A stretch of DNA of 64,000 nucleotides. Source: Planctomycetota bacterium. Lineage in GTDB: Bacteria; Planctomycetota; J058; JAJDCQ01. Below are positions 25,407-36,412 of this stretch, in pieces. The translations under genes and the position numbers were made by a program. Each line of letters begins with the position of its first letter. Position 1 is the stretch's first letter. Under the pieces are notes generated by a model. It had not been told where the DNA came from. It was given only the letters and a program-made list of their open reading frames with translations, and made no database searches. The stretch covers positions 1 through 64,000 of the forward strand of contig JAJDCQ010000052.1 in NCBI GenBank assembly GCA_029260755.1, given 5' to 3'.

Positions 25407-26365
25407 GCCTCGTCGCTCCGCACCGGCCACCGCACGGGCGCCCGCGTCGCGCTCCGGCTCGCGTTGTAGACCCGGCCGGGAGGCTGCCGGCCGAGCGCTT
25501 CGGCGATGCCCGCCGTCGCGCGCTCGACCGCCTCGCGGTCGACGCCGGTCTCGATCCCCATCCCGTCGAGGAGGTAGAGCAGGTCCTCGGTGGCGAGGTT
25601 GCCGGTCGCCCCGGGCGCGAACGGGCAGCCGCCGAGGCCGCCGGCCGACGCGTCGAAGATCCCGACCCCGAGCGGCAGGGCCGCGAGGACGTTGACGAGC
25701 GCCGTGCCGCGGGTGTCGTGGAAGTGGAACGCCACCTTCTCGATCGGGACGCGCGCGCCGACGAGCGCCGCGACCACCGCCTCGACCTGGAGCGGATGCG
25801 CCACGCCGATCGTGTCGCCGAGCGAGAGCTCGTCGCACCCCATCGCGAGCAGCCGCGAGGTCACCTCGGCGACGCGGTCCGGCGCGACCGCCCCGTCGAA
25901 CGGGCAGCCGAAGCACGTCGAGACGTAGCCACGGATCCAGAGGCCCTCGGCCTTCGCCCGCTCCATGAGCGCGTCGTAGCCGGCGAGCGACGCGTCCACC
26001 GTCATCCCGATGTTCGCCTCGTTGAAGCCGTCGCTCGCCGCGCTGAAGATCGCGATCTCGCGGACGCCGGACTGCAGCGCCCGCTCGAGCCCCTTCGCGT
26101 TCGGGACCAGCACCGGATAGCGGACGCCGTCCTGACGCGTGAGGGCCGCCATGACCTCGGCCGCGTCGGCGAGCTGCGGCACGCGCTTCGGATGAACGAA
26201 CGCGGTCGGCTCGACGGTGTCGAGCCCGGCGGCCGCGAGGGCCTCGATGAACGCCACCTTCGCCTCCGTCGGGATCGGGTCGGGCTCGTTCTGAAGCCCG
26301 TCGCGGGCGCCGACCTCGACGACGCGAACGCGGGCGGGGAGGCGGTCTCGGAGCATCTCGGTCAT
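25403..26365 (-). CDS. mvaB: hydroxymethylglutaryl-CoA lyase
   Basis: A 320-aa HMG-CoA lyase that splits HMG-CoA into acetyl-CoA and acetoacetate, the last step of leucine breakdown. Landmarks are VGARDGLQNE with the catalytic Arg-Asp, AFVHPKRVPQLADA, CFGCPFDGAV, SLGDTIGVAHP, FHFHDTRGTALVN with the metal His pair, and GLGGCPFAPGATGN with the conserved Cys. Length is normal. It lies 3 bases after the kinase-related gene and shares the strand with methylcrotonyl-CoA carboxylase and methylglutaconyl-CoA hydratase, so all late leucine-degradation steps are encoded here. Confidence 0.93.
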   Translation of the reverse strand: MTEMLRDRLPARVRVVEVGARDGLQNEPDPIPTEAKVAFIEALAAAGLDTVEPTAFVHPKRVPQLADAAEVMAALTRQDGVRYPVLVPNAKGLERALQSGVREIAIFSAASDGFNEANIGMTVDASLAGYDALMERAKAEGLWIRGYVSTCFGCPFDGAVAPDRVAEVTSRLLAMGCDELSLGDTIGVAHPLQVEAVVAALVGARVPIEKVAFHFHDTRGTALVNVLAALPLGVGIFDASAGGLGGCPFAPGATGNLATEDLLYLLDGMGIETGVDREAVERATAGIAEALGRQPPGRVYNASRSATRAPVRWPVRSDEA

Positions 26366-27762
26366 CGATCAGTCCTGCTTTCCGCGGATCGCGCGCTCGA
26401 TCGCCGGCTCGCGTCGGCCGATGAGCTCGAGCCCGTTGAGGAGCAGCTCCGCCTCCTTCGGATCGGCGTCCCGGGCGGCGCGCGCCGCCCGGGAGATCTC
26501 GTCGGCCGGCGCGTCTCGCCTCGAGAGGGCCAGCGCCTGGAGGAAGAACGCTCGCGCGCCGAGCTTCCCGCGGCGCGCGGGCCGCTGCCGCAGGAGGGCC
26601 TCGAGGTCGGCGGTCACGTCCTGGCCGGCGGCGAAGCGTCCGCCCAGGGCGACGAGCTTCCTCCACGGGTGGCGACGGCCGGCGAGCGCGATCGGGGACG
26701 CGTCGCTCTTGCCGTTGGTCACCACGTCGAGCCCGTGCCAGACCACCGCCGTCGGCTTCATGTACGGGCCGCGCCGGCCGTCCTTGATGGTCCCGGTCTC
26801 CGTCAGTCCGACGCTGCCGACCAGGTAGGACCCGCGGATCAGGCGATGGGTGAGCGACGTGGCTCGACGGGCGAGCTCCTCTCCGGTCGCGACATCGATG
26901 AGCACCGCCGTCACGCGGTCGTCGGTGCCCGCGAGCTCGACCACGACCTCGCACTCGCGGTCGGCGAGGTCGACGACCTCGGCCTCGCCGAATGAGCCGA
27001 AGACCCAGCCGGTCCGCTGGTCGATCGGTTTCCTGAGGAGCGACGCGGCTCGCAACGGCCGGTCGTTGGCGCCAGTGGCTGTGAAGAAGAGCCCGGCGAT
27101 CGGACCCTGGAACCGGCCGTCCCAGTCGTTCTCCGACGGGAGGCGCTGCAGGCCGAACCCCGTGTTCGTGCCCCAGCCGATGGGGCCGTCGACCCGGACG
27201 CGGAAGACGAGGCGAATCGGGCCACCCTCGTAGCTCACCGGGAAACCCACGAAGTCGCCGTGCGTCTCCGCCGTGCTGAGGATTCGGATGCCGTCGGCGC
27301 GGCGCTCTACCTTCGCAGCGTTCGTGCAGATCAGCTCTGGCCCGGTCGGGTCGGCGGCGCTCCACGACCAGGCCGGGGAGCGCGTCCGAAGCGTCGCAAG
27401 CGGCTCGGCGCGGCGGAGCATCTCGCGGGCGAGGTCTCGGGTGAGCGCGTCGGCGCCGTCGTCCTCGAGGAGCGGAGCGATCGTCTCGACGAGCTCGGGC
27501 CAGCGCGCGAGCTTGTCGAGCGCGTGCGCCCGACCGAGGCGCGCCTGGCGCGCTCTCGCTGGCGAGCGGAGCGCCGCGGTGAACGCGTCGGCCGCCTCCT
27601 GCCAGCCGTCGAGGTTCGGCGGGTCGCCCTCCTCGACCGAGGCCGCGTCCATGGCGAGCGCGACGCCCAGCCAGTACGAGAGCTCGGGATCCTCCCGCGG
27701 TCCTCTACGCGCGAGCGCATCTCGACAGCTCGCTGCGGCGTCCTCCGCGAGACCCACCTCGA

Positions 27763-31167
<3,405 letters not shown>

Positions 31168-31208
31168 GGAACGGCTTCGTCCTCGGTCGACCGCCGGGCG
31201 GGTGCGGC

Positions 31209-31796
31209 TCAGCCCGGCGGCGCGTCCTCGGCGATCTCGACGAGCAGCGCGTCTCCGTCGACGCGGTCGCCCGCGGCCACGTGGACCTTCGAGACGGTGC
31301 CGCCGCGCGGGGCGCGCATCTCGTGCTCCATCTTCATCGCCTCGAGGACGAGGACCCGGTCGCCCTCTGCGACGGCGGCGCCCTCCTCGACGTCGACCTT
31401 CACGATGGCACCCGGCATGGGCGCGCGCACCTCGCCGGGGCCGCCGCCGTGATGGCCGGGGCCGCTCCGGCCGGCCGCGGCCGCCCGGCGCGCGGCGGCG
31501 GGACGCGCCCGCCCGCCGACCGATGCGATCTCGAGGGTCGCCTCGCCGCCGGTCCACGCGACGAAGACCTCGTCGCCGTCGTCGTCGACGAGCGCCCGGA
31601 CCGTGTCGAGGACCGACCCGTCGGCGTCGAGGACGCGGAACCAGCCGGCTCCGAGCGGCTCGACCCGCAGCGCGGGGCCCTCGACGCCGGTCCGGACCGT
31701 CATCGCCGCGCTCGCGCCCGCGTCGGACGCCTCGCCCTCGGCGCGGCGGACGACGCGGGCGCCGTCGATCCCTTCGAGCTCGACCCGCACCGTCAC
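31209..31796 (-). CDS. biotinyl carrier protein of methylcrotonyl-CoA carboxylase
   Basis: A 195-aa protein. The C-terminal biotinyl domain has VRAPMPGAIVKVDVEEGAAV, the biotin Lys in LVLEAMKMEHEM, and GDALLVEI. The N-terminal ~100 residues match the linker (BT-like) region of fused methylcrotonyl-CoA carboxylase alpha subunits. The GTG at 31796 overlaps the biotin carboxylase stop (GTGA) and follows AAGGAG. In most bacteria this domain is the C-terminus of the alpha subunit; here it is a separate, translationally coupled polypeptide. Confidence 0.88.
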   Translation of the reverse strand: MTVRVELEGIDGARVVRRAEGEASDAGASAAMTVRTGVEGPALRVEPLGAGWFRVLDADGSVLDTVRALVDDDGDEVFVAWTGGEATLEIASVGGRARPAAARRAAAAGRSGPGHHGGGPGEVRAPMPGAIVKVDVEEGAAVAEGDRVLVLEAMKMEHEMRAPRGGTVSKVHVAAGDRVDGDALLVEIAEDAPPG

Positions 31797-33352
31797 GACG
31801 TCGCTCCTTCGTCGCCCGCGCCGGCGAAGCTCCGCCACGCGCCGAGGGTCGCCCACGGGTCGGTCCCGTCCTCGGCGCCCGCTCCCGCGCTCGCCCCGCG
31901 GGTCGGGCGCGCGCTGGCGCGCGCCGCCGCCACGGCGGCCGCGGCGATCGCCGCCGGCGTCGGCCCGGTCGCTGCCTGCTCGGCCTGCCATCGCTCGAGG
32001 AACGGCGGGACGAAATCGGTGCCGGCCGTGCCCGCGGCGATCTCCGGCGCGCGCAGGAGCGCCCGGAGGAACGGGATCGCCGTCGCGACCCCGCCGACGT
32101 GGGTCCGGTCGAGCGCCCAGCGGGCCGTCGCGAGCGCCTCATCCCGGTCGGCGCCCCAGACGATGAGCTTCGCGAGCATCGGGTCGTAGTGCGGCGTCAC
32201 CTCGCTCCCGGCCTCGACGCCCGCGTCGAGCCGGATCCGCGGGCCGCGCGGCACCTCGAACGCGGTCAGCCGCCCCGGCGACGGGAGGAACCCGGTCGCC
32301 GGGTCCTCCGCATAGATCCGCAGCTCGATCGCGTGCCCCCGCGGCGCCGCCGCGCGATCGGCCAGGCCGGCCGGGAACCCCTCGCCCGCCGCGACGGCGA
32401 GCTGCGCCCGGACGAGGTCGATCCCGGTGACGAGCTCGGTGACGGGATGCTCGACCTGGAGGCGCGCGTTCACCTCGAGGAAGTAGTGCTCGGTGCCCTC
32501 GACGAGGAACTCGACCGTGCCGGCGTTGTCGTAGCCGACGGCGCGGGCGACGGCCACCGCGTCCGCGAGCAGCTTCGCGCGATGCGCCGGGTCGAGGCCG
32601 GGCGCCGGGCTCTCCTCGACGATCTTCTGGTGGCGCCGCTGGATCGAGCACTCGCGCTCGCCCAGCGCCAGGACCACGTCGTGACGCTGATCGGCCAGGA
32701 TCTGCACCTCGACGTGGCGCGGCCGCTGGACGAGCCGCTCGAGCAGCACGGCGCCCTCGCCGAACGCAGCGCTCGCCTCGCGCCGGGCGGCGGCGAGCGC
32801 CTCGCCGAACCCGTCCATGCCGTCGACGCGCCGCATCCCCTTCCCGCCGCCGCCGGCGACCGCCTTGATCAGCAGGGGGAACCCGACGCCGGGCGCCTCC
32901 GCCGCGAGGCGGGCGTCGTCACGAAGGACGTCGAGGTCGCCGCCGGCATCGAAGCCGGGCACCGTCGGCACGCCGGCCTCGGCGGCCGACTTCCGGGCGC
33001 GGCTCTTGTCGCCGACCGCGTCCATCACGTCGGGCCCCGGTCCGATGAAGGCGATCCCCGCCTCGGTGCACGCCCGCGCGAACGAGGCGTTCTCCGACAG
33101 GAACCCGTAGCCGGGGTGGATCGCCTGGGCGCCGGTCGCCTTCGCGGCGGCGATGACCGCGTCGTGCTTCAGGTAGGACTCGGTCGCCGGCGCCGGTCCG
33201 ATCGGGACGGCGACGTCGGCGGCGCGGACGTGGAGCGCCTCGCGGTCGGCGTCGGAGTAGACGGCGACCGCGCGGATCCCGAGCTCCTGGCAAGCGCGGA
33301 TGACGCGGCAGGCGATCTCGCCGCGGTTCGCCACGAGGACGGTGTCGAACAT
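31793..33352 (-). CDS. biotin carboxylase of methylcrotonyl-CoA carboxylase
   Basis: A 519-aa biotin carboxylase of the acyl-CoA carboxylase alpha type. Landmarks are VLVANRGEIACRVIRAC, the ATP-grasp loop VAGGGGKGMRRV, ERECSIQRRHQKIVEESP, and EVNARLQVEHPVTELVTG. After the carboxylase core it carries ~70 residues of extra helical sequence that would belong to the BT domain, then stops before the biotinyl domain, which the next gene encodes. The hydratase stop lies 2 bases upstream of the ATG at 33352. Together with the beta subunit it would carboxylate 3-methylcrotonyl-CoA. Assignment to this substrate rests on the neighbouring genes. Confidence 0.9.
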   Translation of the reverse strand: MFDTVLVANRGEIACRVIRACQELGIRAVAVYSDADREALHVRAADVAVPIGPAPATESYLKHDAVIAAAKATGAQAIHPGYGFLSENASFARACTEAGIAFIGPGPDVMDAVGDKSRARKSAAEAGVPTVPGFDAGGDLDVLRDDARLAAEAPGVGFPLLIKAVAGGGGKGMRRVDGMDGFGEALAAARREASAAFGEGAVLLERLVQRPRHVEVQILADQRHDVVLALGERECSIQRRHQKIVEESPAPGLDPAHRAKLLADAVAVARAVGYDNAGTVEFLVEGTEHYFLEVNARLQVEHPVTELVTGIDLVRAQLAVAAGEGFPAGLADRAAAPRGHAIELRIYAEDPATGFLPSPGRLTAFEVPRGPRIRLDAGVEAGSEVTPHYDPMLAKLIVWGADRDEALATARWALDRTHVGGVATAIPFLRALLRAPEIAAGTAGTDFVPPFLERWQAEQAATGPTPAAIAAAAVAAARASARPTRGASAGAGAEDGTDPWATLGAWRSFAGAGDEGATS

Positions 33353-33354
33353 CC

Positions 33355-34167
33355 TCAGGCGTCCTCGGTCGCGGGGGGCACCCAGACGGGCTTTCGCTTC
33401 TCGAGGAACGCGCGCATCCCCTCGCGCCCCTCGACGCTGTCGCGCCGATCGGCGATCAGCTTGGCCGTCGTCGCCGGGAGCGTCTCGAACGGCTCGTCGA
33501 GCGCGACGCAGACGAGCTCCTTGGCCGCGGCGAGGGCGCCCGGCGCGCCGAGGAGCAGCGCATCGACGGTCGCCTCGACGGCCGCGTCGAGCTCCTCGGG
33601 CGCGGTGACCTGGTGGACGAGCCCGATCGCGAGGGCGCGCTCGGCGCCGAACCGCTCGGCCGTGAGGAAGAGCGCCCGCGACTGACTCCGGCCGATCTTG
33701 CGGGCGACGAACGGGGAGATCACGGCCGGGATGAGCCCGAGCCGCACCTCCGAGAGGCCGAACTTCGCCTTCTCCGATGCGATGACGACGTCGCACACGG
33801 CGACCAGGCCGACGCCGCCGCCGATCGCCGCGCCCGGGATCCGACCGACGACCGGCTTCGCGAGCTGGTCCCAGCCCTGGAGCATGAAGGCGAGCGCCTT
33901 GGCGTCCTCGACGTTCTCCTCGTGGCCGTAGTCGGCCGCCCGCTTCATCCAGTTGAGGTCCGCGCCGGCGCTGAAGTGCTTGCCCGCGCTCGCGAGGATC
34001 ACCACCCGCACGTCGCCGTCGTGGGCGACGTCGGCGAGGGCATCCCGCAGCCCGAGGATGACCCCGTCGTCGAACGCGTTCGCGACGTCGGGGCGGTTGA
34101 TCGTCACCCGCGCGACGGCGCCGTCGCGCTCGCGGGTGGTGACGACCGATGCGGACTCGGTGCTCAT
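33355..34167 (-). CDS. methylglutaconyl-CoA hydratase (enoyl-CoA hydratase family)
   Basis: A 270-aa crotonase-fold protein. It has the oxyanion-hole segments SAGKHFSAGADLNWMKR and PGAAIGGGVGLVAVCDVVIAS, then KFGLSEVRLGLIPAVISPFV. The SAGADLNWM sequence is typical of the methylglutaconyl-CoA hydratases that hydrate 3-methylglutaconyl-CoA to HMG-CoA. Genes for the enzymes before (carboxylase) and after (HMG-CoA lyase) this step are on the same strand, which supports the specific call over a generic enoyl-CoA hydratase. Confidence 0.87.
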   Translation of the reverse strand: MSTESASVVTTRERDGAVARVTINRPDVANAFDDGVILGLRDALADVAHDGDVRVVILASAGKHFSAGADLNWMKRAADYGHEENVEDAKALAFMLQGWDQLAKPVVGRIPGAAIGGGVGLVAVCDVVIASEKAKFGLSEVRLGLIPAVISPFVARKIGRSQSRALFLTAERFGAERALAIGLVHQVTAPEELDAAVEATVDALLLGAPGALAAAKELVCVALDEPFETLPATTAKLIADRRDSVEGREGMRAFLEKRKPVWVPPATEDA

Positions 34168-34183
34168 GAACGGCTGCTCTCTC

Positions 34184-35791
34184 TCACATCCGGAAGATCC
34201 CGAAGCGCGGCTCCGGGATCGGCGCGTTGCAGGCGGCGCCGAGCGCCAGGGCGAGGGTCGTCCGGGTCTCGCCGGGGTCGATGATCCCGTCGTCCCACAG
34301 ACGCGCGGTGCTGTAGTAGGGGCTGCCCTCGGTCTCGTACTTCTCGAGGATCGGGCGCTTGAACTCCTCCTGCTCCTCGGGGGACATCGTCTCGCCGCGG
34401 CGGGCGAGCTGGTCGACCTTCACCTGGCAGAGGACCAGCGCCGCCTGCTCGCCGCCCATCACCGAGATGCGCGCGTTCGGCCACATCCACAGGAAGCGCG
34501 GCTGGTAGGAGCGGCCGCACATGCCGTAGTTCCCGGCGCCATAGCTGCCGCCGATGATGACGGTCAGCTTGGGGACCTGCGCGTTCGCGACGGCGTGGAC
34601 CATCTTGGCGCCGTCCTTGGCGATCCCGCCGGTCTCGTACTCCTTGCCGACCATGAAGCCGGTGATGTTCTGGAGGAACACCAGCGGCGTCTTCCGGAAC
34701 GCGCACATCGAGACGAAGTGGGCGCCCTTCAGGGCGCTCTCGCTGAACAGGATCCCGTTGTTCGCCACGATCCCGACCGGGATGCCGTGGATCCGGGCGA
34801 AGCCGGTGACCAGGGTCGAGCCGTAGAGCGCCTTGAACTCGTGAAACTCGCTCCCGTCGACGACGCGGGCGATCACCTCGCGCACGTCGAAGCTCTTGCG
34901 CGGGTTCTTCGGGATGACGCCGTAGATCTCGTCCGTCGGGTAGACGGGGTCGACCGGCTCCTCGACGCGGAACGGGATCGACCTGGTCGGCGGGAGCGTC
35001 GCGACGATCGTGCGCGCGATCTCGAGGGCGTGGGCGTCGTCGTCGGCGTAGTGATCGGTGACGCCGCTCCGGCGGCAGTGGACGTCGGCGCCGCCGAGCT
35101 CCTCGGCGGAGACCTCCTCGCCGGTCGCCGCCTTCACGAGCGGCGGGCCGCCGAGGAAGATCGTGCCCTGCTTGGCCACGATGATCGCCTCGTCCGCCAT
35201 CGCCGGGACGTAGGCGCCGCCGGCCGTGCACGAGCCGAGGACGACCGCGATCTGCGGGATCCCGGCCGCCGACATCCGGGCCTCGTTGTAGAAGATCCGG
35301 CCGAAGTGATCGCGGTCGGGGAAGACCTCCGCCTGGAGCGGGAGGAACGCGCCGCCGCTGTCGACGAGGTAGACGCAGGGGAGGTGGTTCTCGGCGGCCA
35401 CCTCCTGGGCGCGGAGGTGCTTCTTCACGGTGACCGGGAAGTAGGTGCCGCCCTTCACCGTGGCGTCGTTGGCGACGATCATCACCTCACGACCGGAGAC
35501 GCGGCCGACGCCGGTGACGATCCCGGCCGCCGGCGCGGCGTCGTCATACATGCCGCACGCGGCGAGGCCCGAGAGCTCGAGGAACGCCCCGTCGGGATCG
35601 AGGAGCCGCTCGATCCGATCGCGGACTGGCATCTTGCCGAGCTCGCGGTGGCGCTTCTGCGCCCGCTCGCCGCCGCCGGCGCGGGCGGTCGCGACGCGCT
35701 CGCGGAGCGCCTCGACCTGGGCGCGGAGGTGGTCGGCGTTCTCCTGGAACTCGGCCGACCGGGAATCGAGATGGGTGGAGATGACGTCCAA
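34184..35791 (-). CDS. methylcrotonyl-CoA carboxylase beta subunit
   Basis: A 535-aa carboxyltransferase subunit. The N- and C-terminal crotonase-like halves show [75 protein letters not shown], and later [23 protein letters not shown] and [26 protein letters not shown]. These match methylcrotonyl-CoA/geranyl-CoA carboxylase beta chains. The start is a TTG at 35791, with a purine-rich stretch ahead. It is the first gene of the leucine-degradation set. Isovaleryl-CoA dehydrogenase, the preceding step, is not in this window. Confidence 0.93.
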   Translation of the reverse strand: MDVISTHLDSRSAEFQENADHLRAQVEALRERVATARAGGGERAQKRHRELGKMPVRDRIERLLDPDGAFLELSGLAACGMYDDAAPAAGIVTGVGRVSGREVMIVANDATVKGGTYFPVTVKKHLRAQEVAAENHLPCVYLVDSGGAFLPLQAEVFPDRDHFGRIFYNEARMSAAGIPQIAVVLGSCTAGGAYVPAMADEAIIVAKQGTIFLGGPPLVKAATGEEVSAEELGGADVHCRRSGVTDHYADDDAHALEIARTIVATLPPTRSIPFRVEEPVDPVYPTDEIYGVIPKNPRKSFDVREVIARVVDGSEFHEFKALYGSTLVTGFARIHGIPVGIVANNGILFSESALKGAHFVSMCAFRKTPLVFLQNITGFMVGKEYETGGIAKDGAKMVHAVANAQVPKLTVIIGGSYGAGNYGMCGRSYQPRFLWMWPNARISVMGGEQAALVLCQVKVDQLARRGETMSPEEQEEFKRPILEKYETEGSPYYSTARLWDDGIIDPGETRTTLALALGAACNAPIPEPRFGIFRM

Positions 35792-35896
35792 CGCTCTGGC
35801 TGCCTCGGTCCTGGCTGGAGGGAAGAGGCGCGATGATAAGGCGCGGCGGAGGGGGCCGCAACGCGGGCCGGGTCAGCCCCCGTTCGTCAGCGCTCG

Positions 35897-36412
35897 TCAG
35901 CGCTCGTCCGGCTCCGGGCGCTCGCCGGGCGGAGGCTCGAGCGGCTGGCCGGGCGGGATCCGAACCGACCGCTCGACGAGGCTGCGGAGCGTCTTCCGCT
36001 CGCGGTGCTCCACGTCGCCGTTCCCGGCCACGAACGCGTCGAAGACCCGGCCGATCGCCTCGGCCTCGGCGGTGGTGACGAGCCCGTCGTCGAGGACGGC
36101 GTCGAGCTGGAGCGCGATGAACGACCGGTTCGAGAGGGTGCCGGCCTCGTGGTGCCGCATCAGCGCGTGGCGGCCGGCGACGAGCTCGGTCTTCCGCTCG
36201 GCCGGGGCGAGCAGGATGAGCTCGTCGAGGTCGTCCACGAAGTCGAGCTTCGAGAGCTCGTTCGCGGCGAGGCCGGTGAAGAGGCAGAACCCGACGATGC
36301 CGAAGCCGAGGAGGAGGCAGCCGCCGAGGAGGACGTAGAGGAGAGGGCTGCGGCGGCCTCGCTCCTCGTCCCGGTCGTCCTCGTCGCGACGGCGCCGTCG
36401 GCGGGCGGTCAC
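35897..36412 (-). CDS. hypothetical single-pass membrane protein
   Basis: A 171-aa protein starting at a GTG that overlaps the oxidoreductase stop (GTGA). A strongly basic and acidic N-terminus (TARRRRRRDEDDRDEERGRR) precedes a transmembrane helix, PLLYVLLGGCLLLGFGIVGFCLF. The remaining ~110 residues are helical and end in a Pro/Glu tail. No family is recognised. Coupling to the upstream fusion gene suggests both act at the membrane. Confidence 0.6.
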   Translation of the reverse strand: MTARRRRRRDEDDRDEERGRRSPLLYVLLGGCLLLGFGIVGFCLFTGLAANELSKLDFVDDLDELILLAPAERKTELVAGRHALMRHHEAGTLSNRSFIALQLDAVLDDGLVTTAEAEAIGRVFDAFVAGNGDVEHRERKTLRSLVERSVRIPPGQPLEPPPGERPEPDER

